This document shows, piece after piece, positions 50,572 to 61,931 of a stretch of 64,000 nt of DNA. The notes under the pieces were generated by a model. It was not told the origin of the DNA. It saw nothing but the letters and a program-made list of their open reading frames with translations, and searched no databases. The DNA lies in assembly GCA_033782935.1 (NCBI GenBank), contig JAWQEG010000007.1, positions 143,851-207,850 of the forward strand, written 5' to 3'. The stretch is from Petrolisthes cinctipes. Its lineage: Eukaryota; Arthropoda; Malacostraca; Decapoda; Porcellanidae. The stretch's first letter is position 1. Every line of letters starts with the position of its first letter. A program made the translations under genes and the position numbers.

Positions 50572-53500
50572 CTGTCGAAAGTAAGTAACATAGAGTAAGT
50601 AAGTAATGCCTCTGTTATGTAATTATTATATTTTCATCTGACCTAGGTTGACTGTGTTTATTCCATGCATCTCTGTTATGTATTATATGGCCATATTCAA
50701 GAACATTGATGGTGTTGACGATGGTGTGGTACCGGTACAATGACTCCATAGACACACTACAGAGCCATCATACCGTTACCACATCATTGTATGCACCATG
50801 ATTGTTCTTGACTATGGCCCATATTTTCATCTGACCTAAGATCTGGATCTCGTTCTCATTTAACATACACACACATCAGAAGTTTTGTACACTCATTTTA
50901 GCGTAACACTAGTTTTCACTATTTTTAACCTGTCTTTCACATGCTGTTTTATGTGTTAGCATTTAAAATGTAAGTACGTGTGCCAAGAGCAAAGTCAGAT
51001 TGTTAGGCTAAGCAAATAAGGTATTAAAATTTTTGTTGCTAATTACCATGATATTTTCAAAGTGTGATGGTAAATATTGTGCTGTACACTTTAATTTTAT
51101 TTTAGTGGTTCCTCTGTGTTGTCTGAACAGCTTTATTGTTAATAGGTTTACTGACTATAAAGTATAAATGTTATTTGTTATTAACTATAAGGCCGTTATA
51201 CATGCACAATAATATATATACAAAGTATGAGGTGCTGTAAAAGAATGTGGAGGTTTTTCACTTCTAAACTTTGAACAGTCATAGCACAATATACGAGCAA
51301 CAATAAATACAGTTTATAAATCATTAGCTTATAATTCTTGGTTTAATTGCTGTTTATATGGAAAGCGGACATGTGTACCGATAATGATTTCCTTGGTACA
51401 GATTGTTACCACAATCACAATGGCCCAAGCAGTTAGTCCCATACCCACCTGAAATGATTATTAATATTGAATGCAACTAGGCTATGCTCACAGACCACCA
51501 TGTTTTTGTGAAGCTGTGATGGTGCTGTTACTAAAGTGTGCAATATATATGTTTTAACTGGAAATTTGTTGATGGTTACCAGACTACTGGTATAGGCCTA
51601 TCTGGAAATGTTTTGCTGTGCCCCAATGGCCCAATGCATCTGGGACAAAGTATAGCTAAAAGTAAAAACACCATGGTCATATAATTATGAAATGTATGGT
51701 ATGTGTAATGTATACAGTATATTGAAACAGTTAGAAATGTTTCCATATACTATTCACCAAACTACGATTATTAGGTACCGTACAAAGGAAAAAGAGAAAG
51801 GCAGCACAATGGGCCCCATGTAAATCCATTCCCACTTTGAAGTCCACAATCTCAGCTCTCTAAAGACACAAGTACCTGTACTGTGTCATGTACGTACAGT
51901 GCATACCAAAACAAAATTTCATCATAATTTGGCCTAGTGTAGGAAGTAATTCTGTGAATTAAGAGTCCCTATTACAGTACAGTATTACTATTAACCCTTG
52001 TTTGATTGTTAAATTGCATACTTTTTGCATGAGCTACTGTAGTGTGGTGGATAAGTACTCACTATACAGGTGCCTTGACCCTGACCCTGGGTGTAGCCAG
52101 CACAGAGGTGGTATTGCTTGACTGGTATACTGTGCATCATGCCGTACATCTTGACACAGTGACTGTTGTTTACCACTGGCACTGTCACCTCTTTCAGCTT
52201 CGCCTCCAATCGGGCACCATGAACCCTCATGCCCCAGCCTGTGGCCACACACTTAATGCCCAGGAAGGTCTCATTCAGGTGGGGTGGAGCATCAGGCAGG
52301 CAGATGGGACGGATGTAGTCTGAGATGGTTACGTCTTCTCGTAACCGCATCATGGCTGTAACAACACACATGCCACTATATACGCACACACACATACACA
52401 CGTTGATACTTGGTCCTTGGGTTGTCAATCATAACCTTAGTTGGATATTTTGCCGACTGCGACGCTCTTTCCTTCTGGCAACAGCATTTGTGAGTTTCCA
52501 GTGCATTGCTAGTGCTCCTGTGTACAGTATTTATGGCACAGAAAGGCCACCTTTGGCAACCTCTGCTCAATGTTAAGCTACTTCCTACCTTATGTCAAAA
52601 TTCACCTTCCTATGGGGTGAGTCATACGAGAGAGAGATCACGAGGTACAGTGTGTGGGAATTAATACCGTATATGGCTTTAAAGCCATGGCATCCACACT
52701 TGAAGCCATGCTAACTCTTACAACCTTCACACATGTCACATATATAACTCTGGAACCGGGAGCCAGACTGGACTGGATATTGCTTTATTCTGCAAGTTAG
52801 AGCATTTAATTGTACCTTGTTTTAAATTTTGCTATGACGCACCACATTTTGTTTTTCTCTGGGTTATTAACATACAAACCCTCATGCTTACAGATATTGT
52901 ATCCTTATTTATTATTGGGTAGGTTTTCTATACTTCTGGTTATTCATGCATTTTCTTTACATGCCACTTATTAGGGCAGTTTTTTTTAATACAGTTATTT
53001 GGTATCTTGGTCTGTAAACTCAGTGGTAATAAAATAGACTACCGTATGATTCCTTTCTTGGTCAGACTCGAATAGGGCCTAAGGTCTTTATTTATCATAG
53101 GTAGAATACTTATCAAGTTTCATATTAAACTATTTGTGGATGCTCAATATCATTCAGTGCTAAGGCATATAAGTATAATTATAACTTCCATATTTAGGTT
53201 TTCCCTTCAAGTACACCCAGGCAATTACCACTTTAGTTTAGTGTTTGTCCTTGTGCATGGTGAGTCTCATTAGAATACCTAACTGTAGGTGATAACTACT
53301 AATATATTCAAGTGTGTAAAATGTGTATGAGATGTTAAATTCTGTACAGTGCTATACTGTACTGTATATTAATGCATGCGAAGCAAGCGGTTTGATTTGA
53401 AGCATATGGTCCTTAGAAAAGAAATCTATATGATCAGTAGGGTACATTTTTTCAAGGTGATTTCAACTGCAACAATTATTTTATATTCAATAATTTTACA

Positions 53501-56500
53501 CATTACCCTATTTAGTTGATACTGTATTTGTTATATTAATTGTACAGTTTCGGTATTTGTAAGTTACAATACAGTATGTTATGTTTTAAGGAAATAGTTG
53601 CACTGTCAGATAGATTTCTTGGTGTTAGTAAAGAAATGGCCATATATCCCTCAGACAGCTTCACTTTCCTTCTAACACATTTCCCTCACATATCTCTCCC
53701 CTTTCACTCCTCCCTTTGCCTCTTACCACTCCTTTCCACCACAACTTACAACACAAGTGCCTGCTGACCCGTCCATCACACCTGCACACACGTGTGAATT
53801 GTCAACCTGCACATGCCCATATTGCTTGATGTTGTATGCCCTTGAACAAACCACCAAAGGCATCACAGGAACTCTGATCTCTTGCAGGCGGGGCTGAAGG
53901 CGATTTGAACCAAAAGGGGAGCTCAGATCCCGGGCAGAAGGGTCCGAGTAGTGGATGGTGATGTTTGAATTTTGAGCAGGATGATATGAATCCTGGGTGG
54001 TGGGATTCAAATCCCGGGCAGTAGGGTTCGAATCCTTTGGGTGATAGTTGGTTCCCCATCCAGTAGCAGCACAGATGTGGCCCTCGAAGGTGTAAGTGCG
54101 TAGAGCAGGGGACTTCGGTAGGCAGATGGGTGTGAGATGGGTGGAGGTGTTGTGCCCCAGTGGCTGGAGCTTGAGGAGAGCTGGTGGGACAAGGGACAGG
54201 GGAAAGGAAGTATGGTGGAATTAAGAGTTGGTGAAGGGAGTCAGTAAAGGAGGAAAGTGAAAGAGTTGTTGGTGGAGTTAGGAGATGGAAGTGGATGAAA
54301 AAAAAAAGATTTTGATGGAAAGAGCAAGAATGAAGAGGAGAATAGAAAAATGTCAGCAGAAATGGGGCGTAGGAATTAATACTTGAATGTTTGTAAAAAT
54401 TTTACTACAGAGTCTGTTTGGGTGCAGTAAATGCACACTTATTCTCATATCTACACATTAATACACACTGGTAAATGAACATTTCTTGACTCCTGCATTC
54501 ATGTTAATACTGTATTCGTTTTTAGCTCTTATTATTGTTTTGTGTTGTGCATAGATACATTCATACTTTACATTTGCAAAAACATTTGTACTGTAATCTT
54601 TATGAACTACGGACAGTTAGGGACTTTTGCATGCATGCTCGACACCAATTTTTAATAACCCTAAAATGAATGGCCTGTAAACTCAAAGGTGATGTTTGGG
54701 TATTTTACTGTGTATTCATGCAACTGACAAACAGGTTTCACTTGTCCAATATCTCATTATAATTTACTCTTCAGTTTGGTACGTACATGTACTTTGATGG
54801 CATCAAAGTAGCTAAAAAAATCTGTTGATAATTACTCCCTGGATTGGAAATAACAATGCCCCACTGGGTTTATTATGCAGTGCTTCCCACAGCACATTCT
54901 TTAGATTTCATTAATACTACAATTTCTGATTGTTACATTTTAAAGGAGGTGTAGAGTATACAGTACAATTCGGCACTCCTCATGTGAGTTGTTTGCCAAC
55001 AACATTAGCCCACTACATCAAAGTTTTGCTGATGCATTCACAGCATTAGTTGCTTGCAGACAAGTACAGTACAATATCTATGCTCAACAGAAACACACAA
55101 TTTCATGCATTTTTGTTAGAAGAACAAATGAGGAAGGAAGGTTGGACCACAGCTTGCTTACAAATATGTTAGGTACACTGGCTCAAAAAAGTATCGCGCA
55201 GGTGGGGTCCGATGGTTCTGTAAATGATCGCTACAGCTCATGATAAACAAGCTCGTTTTCAGTAGCCATCGTCTTAGGTGTCAGAATGTTTCACGAGGGA
55301 AATGCGCGATACTTTTTTGATCGAGTGTACATATATGTAGATGAATACAGTCATCATCCAAAGTTCTGCACCCCCTGCTTGTAGAGAACATTGAAGCTAA
55401 GGTTTGATTTAGTAAGGCCGAGTAATGCAGGATGTCTGATTTTACTTTAGTGAAGCATGATGTTGGGGTTGAAAAGATTAGTTTGAATCATGGTAGCAAG
55501 GGTGGTACTGAAATTATAAACTTTGACTGTGCATGATATGAGACCTTTAATAAAGGTGAAGTATAGTGCACTTGTGAAGTAATGTTTCTTTTTTTTCCAT
55601 AATATGATCTCTACTCGGAATGTTTTTAACCTGAAACTCTTTATATATTGACTTGCTTTAAGGTTAGGAAGGGATGACCTGTTTGTGATACTGATTTTGT
55701 ATCTGCTTGTGGGTGAGAGTCTGTTGAACTATATTTTTCTATGTCCCAGAATAGAAACAACATGACACTGTTTTTCATCTAGATACCCAATCACAATTAG
55801 GTGTACAGTATACTGTAATAGTCAAGAGAAAAAAACCTTACACTGATTATGCCAACCAAAATTTTGAACCACAGACTAGCTTGGAGGGAATTTAGCATGT
55901 TAACCACAAACACCCACAATGCATTGGTACACGTGCCACTTCTAGTACAGTACTTCTAACATGAGGAATGTGAAATACTTGCATAAATCAGTAAGCAGTA
56001 CTATATCCTCTTCATGCATGTTGGATGCTGGGGGAAAGAGTAAGTAAAGAACTGTATTTGATTGTTTTCTTAAGTTGCAGGCCGTTTTCCTCACTATGGT
56101 TGGTGAAACTTATGTTTCTTTGAGTAATCTCAAAGCAAACTCATTGTTATGATATACTAAGTGTAAGTTAGATATCGTACCTAGCTGGCAGTGAAGAGAT
56201 TATAGTATATTTTGAGTGATATAACCAATGTTGCTTTTCAAACCCAGGTAGCTTTGATTGATGTATATTCCTTCCCTGGCAGAACATCAGGTAATATATA
56301 TTGGTGCATAATGCCATAATGGCCTGGAGATAACTGGGATCAATCACTCTTGTGCACTTCCGGTTCCCGAGTTATGGCTCGTGTTTTCATGGTGTGATCT
56401 TAGTTGCCACTACGGTATGTCATTTCATAAGGATGCACATGAATTCTGCTGGTATGTTTTGAGTGCTGGTATTCTATTTCAGCAATATGTTGTACAGTAT

Positions 56501-59500
56501 TGAAGCTGTTATACTAGCAGGGAAGAGTTTTGTTTATGATGCGATTAAAATTTGCTTACCACTAATTTCCGGCATTTGACATGCTTCCTTTTGTGTGCGT
56601 GTGCTTTTTCCAAGGATGCAGAGTGACACGTACATAGCTATTTGACAGTGACTAAAGAAGTACTGTATATATCAGACTAATGCCAGACAATTTTTCTTGT
56701 CAATGGGAAGCACTTCTGATGTTCGAATGATAGAGACCATTTTGATTTCTGGGTAGCCTACAGAGAAGAATGTGCTTCCGAAATATTATGTTTGGACAAA
56801 TCCCAAATGATAAAGCGTCAAAAGATGAATGGCATCATGTTTCTGAATGTTCGTAAACTTATTTTGAGACATTGGACTTTGCTGAGGAGTTTTGGCAGGT
56901 GGAACCTAGTCATTCCGCAGTTTGCAAATGATCATTATTATTCAGTAGATTGCTTACATCGCTTCCTGGGATGAGGGGTTAAAGGACCTGAGAAGTCGTC
57001 AAACTTTGTAAGAGCATCATATATCACCCTGAAATAATAATTAAGAGTTTTTTTTTTTTTTTTAGACAAAATGAAAAGAGCATTTTTTTTTTTAGTGTAT
57101 ATGGTACATTACTATAGTACATAAAGTCTTTGGTAAAGGTGGTGTCACATAAGTCATTTAGATAATTAACAAAGGTTTGAAAATAGTGTAAGAACAACTT
57201 GAACTTTACTGTCAATCAGATTTAAGCTTGAAATAGTTATGACATAGCTCAAGAAAGAGGAGTTAGAATATACCAGAAAAACAAGTGGCTTGTCATGTAG
57301 GCCAAATTTATAAAAGTAGTGCAAGAAAGTGACTGGAATACCTGTACTGTACCAATTACATGAAGTGGCACGACTGTAAAGAATATCATGTGTTGCTCTT
57401 TTTAAATCACCAGTGGTGTTTATGTAGTATATTAATAGACAGTTCACGTAAATGTGAAAACCAACTGTAACCACTAGATATATATGCAGTCTAACTCATA
57501 CATTTGCTGTTCAGTGAAAAAGCAGACATTTTGTGAATAGTAAAGGTGAAACCAGCAATGCAGTACAGGTACAGGTAATAGTTATGGTTTTATTCACAAA
57601 AGAAAATGTGAAGGAAAGTGTGAAATTATAATTAGAAATGACCCCAGTAATTCTAAATAATCTACACCTGATACGTACTTGAACCTGAGGAATATATACA
57701 GTATATAAGCTTAGCTGGTTTTCAATCTTAGTTGCTCCAAGATCTGAGTGTCCAGGTGGTAGGATATGGTCACATTTACAATATTCAAAGTAATGGTGTC
57801 CTTTTTTTGGTTAAAAAATAACCATAAATGGACACCATAACTTTGAACTTGTATAAGCAAGGTACCGGTATCCCGATATGGATTTGAATCTTTGACCAAT
57901 AGAATGTGACACGGGCTGAATTATTTCAAGTATTGTTCAGGTCCAAGTAAGTAGTTAGTAATGCTCTTGCATCATACTCTGGTTTCTTGGGGTTCTGTGC
58001 CTGAGTAGAGTAACATGTTCAGTGCCTTCACATAGCATTTTGTGTATATTTGGTTGTAAGAAGAAAGAAGACTGCAGTTGTGGTTGGTAAAGTGATAGTA
58101 ATGTGAAGGGAGTTGTCTTACCAATGTCGTTCTGATAGTCGTTGAAGTCTTGGTGTGTGTGGACAGTGTGGACTCCAAGCACGACTTCTCGCCCGGTAGA
58201 CTGCGAGCGGTCGTGGTCAGCCAGAACCACCTGCCACACCGCTGCCGTGTTGGTAAAGCTGAAGGCCTTACTGCAACACAACTCACACCCTTAACTGTCT
58301 GGCCCAGGAGCCCTGTCTCACTCTTCGAGCAGCTATGTGTTCTACACATTTGCCGTCTTAGTAGTGTCTGGTCGCTTGTCACTTACATAAATGATCACTT
58401 GAAAAGAACATATACTAAAGGCGAGGGATATGTATATTTACTGTAAATATATTGGAAAAAATGCTCAGCATTAAACTAGTGTGGTGCTTTATGAAAATAA
58501 TAAGTTTTCCTCTTGATGAAGAGATTACAGGTTATCAGGCATCATGTCCTTTCATAATGATTCCACTAGTCATTGTCCTTATTCTATTTTCTGTTTTTTC
58601 ATCCTAAGCATTTGTTAGACTGTGTGTTTGTTACCCTTCATAATGCTAGATTTTGATTATTGGGAACTTGGTGTTGTAGTATAATAATAGTGGTTTGTGT
58701 GAATTGGTGTATATTGTATGAAGAATGTAGACATTCATGCGTGTGCTGAAATGATTAGAAGGTACTCTGGGGGTCAGGAAGTTGTCACATTTCTCACGTT
58801 GATAACCATAAAGGCTGGTAAAATTACGGACATGAAAGCAGTGGTCTTTCCCATCCTTCCTTTCTTCCTTGTGGCAGTATCATTATCAATGAGGTTCATA
58901 GATACAGTATTAACATACAATGCTCTTTAAAAATAGGAAGTCTGTTGCAGAAGTATATTGGAATATTATAATAATTTTTTATTCTGGATGTAGACAAAGA
59001 TATTCCATTGATAATTAATCGTACGCAGGGTAAAAGTCACTGCACACCTGCTTACCTATGTCGTGTTTATAGTTCTTGAATCTCTCGTGGACGATTATTT
59101 TCTGTACCTTGACCACTGCACCTTCCTCCTCTCCAACTCCTGTACCCTTCCCCCCTCCACTTTCTGCCCCTCCCCCTCCCCTCCTCCGTGGTTCCCCCCG
59201 CCCCACCCTTAGGAGGTGCTCCCTCCTCCCCACCACAGCTGTCCAGAGAGGTGGGTAGGGAAGGGAGAAGAGTGGGCTGGAAGGGCAGATATATTCAAGA
59301 CACCAGTGGATATGCAGTAAACTTGGCATGTGTTAAACTAAACAAAAATACCTAGTCCAACTTACCAGCAAAAAGTGCCACCTTCAGAAGGCATTCTATT
59401 ACCAATGTTTGTAATTTAAAAGCAAAGAGTTATTGTGCATGACTACGTGCATGTCATTTCAACCGTAAAATGACTGAATACAAATTAATGTAGCCTGTTG

Positions 59501-61501
59501 CTTAGGTATGGAAGCCATATTTCTTATTTCTAGTAATGTACAAGTATGTAAAATATGTCTGAAGTATTATTTTCATAGGTCGGGAGCCTTTTTCAGTGAA
59601 TCCAATAAAAAAACTTAGAAAGAATGAACACCACAATCCAGATAAGTTACCCCACACGACGGTCGTGCTTTGGGAACCCATTAGGAATGACAGTGAATAC
59701 AGTTGTAGATATTTTGTTTCATTTCAATATAAAAGCAGCATCATAACAGCCACTCAGAGAGTTTTTGTATCTTACTAAACTAGCAATATGCACTTTCATG
59801 AAAGGATGTCCATTATTACTTGGGAAACAATGTATATAATTCAGTGTCAGATGTTTAATAAACAGGTTGTCCACAAGTTATCTGAACAAAGTTCATTAAA
59901 GGGGATCTGTTTTGATAATTTATGAAAACCAGTACTTGGTTCTATTGAATTTATCAGATTTATCAGCACAATATTTTGTAATTATTACATGTATTATTCC
60001 TTTGCTTCCCGACCAGTATAATTCTGCATTTTCGGTAGTGATTATTTTGAAACCTTTCTCTTGGAGAATCTAGTGTCAGGGGTTAGGATAGGAGAGGTTT
60101 TGATGGTGTGGTAAGTAAGCTGATACTTGGGCAGGATCTGATCAGGAAAGGAAGGATTGGTAGCCACAATGTAACTCAACTCCAGAATGGAATACAACAA
60201 TATAGGTAAATTTTCTGCAGCCACCATGGTTACCAATTCTATATTTATTCGATGATTTAGTAAAATTAAATGTGAGAATAAAACTTGAAATACGGATATG
60301 AGCAGCAGTTCAAACAAATAAGCAGGTAAAGAAAACATTGGTAAGTATGAAAATAATACAAATGAATGTTAATGTGGAACTATTGACAGTGATGTGAAGG
60401 GTAGTTTCGTTACTGGGCGGTGAAGATATTTCATTGGATGTATTGAGGTCGCAGCGATAGGTCATGGTAGAGGAAGTCGATGTGAGTGTAATAGCAAGAA
60501 TACTATTATGCTGTTCTTTAATGAGTTGTAAATGTCTTGGTAAGGAGATGGGAAGGAACCAGGATAGGAAAGCTTCTATGATATCAGTAAAAAGTGATGG
60601 AAGGAAATGAAAAAGAGCACCCTAGCATGTAAAATTGAAGATGAAAGCTAGCCAAATAGTAAAATTTTATTGGATGACTTACTTGTTAATGCAATGTGCT
60701 GCAGTGACTACCCAGCGCTTTGCCACCAGTACACCCCCACACCAATGGCCTATTCTACCCCAGCGTGGGTGTAGCAACTGTAATGACACCTGAGAGAGTG
60801 GGGAGATTCAGAGGGGAAGGATTCGTGGCTTACACAGTTTGGCATTTTTCAACACTGAACTAACAACACCATGTATATATGCCTAACTAACACGTTTATA
60901 ACCACTTGACCAATTAAGGGGAGATTTTCTTTTTGGTACATAGGAGGGTTACTGATTCCTCCAAACTAAGTCACGAAACAACAGATCTCCTATTAGTAAC
61001 ATTGAGGTGATTTGTTTCTTGAGATAGTTTGGAGGAATTAGTAGCTCTCCGTTATACCACAAAGAGGTTCTGATGTGTAGCACTAGAAATCTCACCTGCC
61101 AAGGCCAAGCACCAGGTTTGCTCTCCTTCCCTCCCACAATTCGTCCTGTTGACCTTTCGTCGAACACCATCATCCTATTGTTGGGCCGTAGGCGCTTGGT
61201 GCCATTCGTACTCTCTCTTTCGGGATTCTCCTGGTTAGAATCGGCCAGCAAACACAAATTTGACATATTAAGCATTATAACAAGTCACAGGAAAATTTTC
61301 ACAGGCTTTAGCCACCACTCGAGGCGCGTCGGGCTAAAGATATATAGATAATCATGGATGCTAATAATGTCGCAGATGTATAGTGAATTACCTGGTGGTG
61401 ATGGTGCTGGTGTGGTTGTGGAAGGATGGTACTGGGGATGAGATCAAGGTTGGTGGGTACTCGGGGTTGTCTTTGTCTTGCCAGCAGGCTAATTCCACAC
61501 T
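50404..61501 (-). CDS. Secreted S1 serine protease with two duplicated internal exons, 5' partial
   Basis: Exons in transcript order: E 61501-61392, D 61230-61096, C 60789-60683, then B' 59276-59056 or B 58270-58122, then A' 54180-53750 or A 52355-52063, then last 50571-50404. Activation site [19 protein letters not shown] (D); catalytic His in VVTAAHC (C); Asp in QNDIA or KHDIA (B/B'); Ser in GDSGGPL (last exon). Cysteines fit all five chymotrypsin-type pairs, including a propeptide Cys (CGIS, exon E) to the PICLP Cys. The B+A catalytic domain is about 253 residues, normal for S1; B'+A' gives about 323. Residue 189 is Gly and 226 is Asp by motif alignment, as in crab collagenolytic proteases rather than trypsins. 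Signal peptide and earlier pro-region were not found. Substrate is unknown. Confidence 0.88.
50690..50819. mobile_element. Palindromic insertion with about 60-bp arms
   Basis: Left arm begins GGCCATATTCAAGAACAT; the right arm reversed begins GGCCATAGTCAAGAACAA, and similarity continues to the centre. An 18-bp direct repeat, ATATTTTCATCTGACCTA, occurs at about 50629 and again just after the right arm, so the whole unit sits between direct repeats. Confidence 0.65.
52063..52355 (-). CDS. Protease exon A (alternative 122-191 exon, compact)
   Basis: 293 bp = 2 + 97 codons, exit phase 0. Encodes [60 protein letters not shown] and GTCI. No insertion, so length equals the family norm. Joins the last exon as GTCI|GDSGGPL. 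Confidence 0.88.
53750..54180 (-). CDS. Protease exon A' (alternative 122-191 exon, long)
   Basis: 431 bp = 2 + 143 codons, exit phase 0. Encodes [20 protein letters not shown], then CAATGWGTN, a 45-residue insertion with repeated D-x-N-P-T-A-R-D/Q-D units, then [23 protein letters not shown] and GTCV. Five cysteines match exon A one for one. Donor GTT|GTAAGT, acceptor CCCACCAG. The frame is fully open and splice sites are good, so it is not an obvious relic. Confidence 0.8.
54181..58121 (-). other. Protease intron between exons B and A'
   Basis: A 3.9-kb noncoding stretch on the minus strand. Holds a Tc1/mariner-type MITE at 55176-55327 and poly-T runs near 57050 and 57086. No exon found. 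Confidence 0.6.
55176..55327. mobile_element. Tc1/mariner-type MITE, 152 bp
   Basis: Terminal inverted repeats of 25 bp, starting CACTGGCTCAAAAAAGTATC and, at the other end, CACTCGATCAAAAAAGTATC, with 3 mismatches. Flanked by TA on each side (55174-55175, 55328-55329), the standard Tc1/mariner target duplication. Too short to code for a transposase; noncoding centre. Confidence 0.82.
58122..58270 (-). CDS. Protease exon B (alternative Asp exon, compact)
   Basis: 149 bp = 1 + 49 codons + 1. Encodes [40 protein letters not shown] and DFNDYQNDI with the catalytic Asp. Acceptor TGTTGCAG, donor TTG|GTAAGA. It lies 786 bp downstream of B' and keeps its phases. Confidence 0.85.
59056..59276 (-). 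CDS. Protease exon B' (alternative Asp exon, long)
   Basis: 221 bp = 1 + 73 codons + 1. Encodes [20 protein letters not shown], a 30-residue Gly/Glu/Arg-rich loop, then [20 protein letters not shown]. The W-T-A-V-V-G-x-x-E-H and K-x-I-V-H-E-x-F stretches are typical of S1. Ends with the catalytic Asp and phase 1. Same phases as exon B, so either can follow exon C. Confidence 0.78.
60683..60789 (-). CDS. Protease exon C: catalytic His
   Basis: Acceptor CTCTCAG gives [20 protein letters not shown], then [15 protein letters not shown], exit phase 2. A second AG 12 bp further on would drop VSLQ; the first is preferred because PWQVSLQ matches the family. Confidence 0.88.
60914..61070. mobile_element. 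Palindromic TTAA MITE near protease exon D donor
   Basis: Starts TTAAGGGGAGATTTTCTTTT; GATTCCTCCAAACTAAGTCA mirrors TTGAGATAGTTTGGAGGAAT. The exon-side end has lost its CCCCTTAA and stops about 25 bp from the donor at 61095. Confidence 0.82.
61096..61230 (-). CDS. Protease exon D: activation site
   Basis: Encodes [19 protein letters not shown], then [22 protein letters not shown]. Cleavage after Arg would release the I-V-G-G N-terminus, the standard zymogen activation of S1 proteases. Phase 0 both sides. Confidence 0.88.
61392..61501 (-). CDS. Protease exon E: propeptide with Cys
   Basis: Acceptor TGTTACAG, donor CCACCAG|GTAATT. Frame fixed by phase 0 join to exon [20 protein letters not shown], then a His-rich end (QPHQHHHHQ). 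The first Cys is the expected partner of the catalytic-domain Cys in PICLP, which supports this frame over the longer open frame in the same place. Confidence 0.65.
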
Positions 61502-61904
61502 CTGTAACACACGGACTGTTATGATTTCCTTCAGTATAGTGGCACTTAATTTATTAAATTTACTCGGGGAGGTGAATTCCAGTTGATTTACTTTTGGACA
61601 TGACTGACACATGTCTGTACTCGGTGATAATGCATAGGTTTCCTTCCAGCTGACACCAAAGCATAAATATACTCATACGTATTTTAATTAGGTTTTCTTT
61701 GTGTAAATGATTGATGAGATTTGTAGTGGTTTCCGTTAATTTTTATGTATTATCGCCGGATTAGGAAAATATTGTTCCAGTACTTGAGTTTTCTAGCTCC
61801 TATGTATTTTCACAGGATATATTTCCATGGCTTGATGTCTCCTATCGCAATTAAACAAACTTGTTTTCTCTGTGGTTGGGAAAGAAGGGAGGGTGTGACT
61901 AGCA

Positions 61905-61931
61905 AGGATCATAGACAGCCTATGATCCTTG
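61905..61931. repeat. Perfect 11-bp-stem hairpin
   Basis: AAGGATCATAG, loop ACAGC, CTATGATCCTT. Flanked by GTGACTAGCA on both sides. Possibly the centre of a small foldback element. Confidence 0.7.

Noticed and set aside
57972..58382. 136-residue minus-strand frame overlapping protease exon B
   Set aside because: Out of frame with the catalytic Asp motif; the neighbouring frame has the protease sequence and matching splice phases.
50404..61501. Two separate tandem protease genes instead of one with alternative exons
   Set aside because: Only one activation exon, one His exon and one Ser exon are present, and the order B'-B-A'-A does not split into two complete genes. Not fully excluded without RNA.
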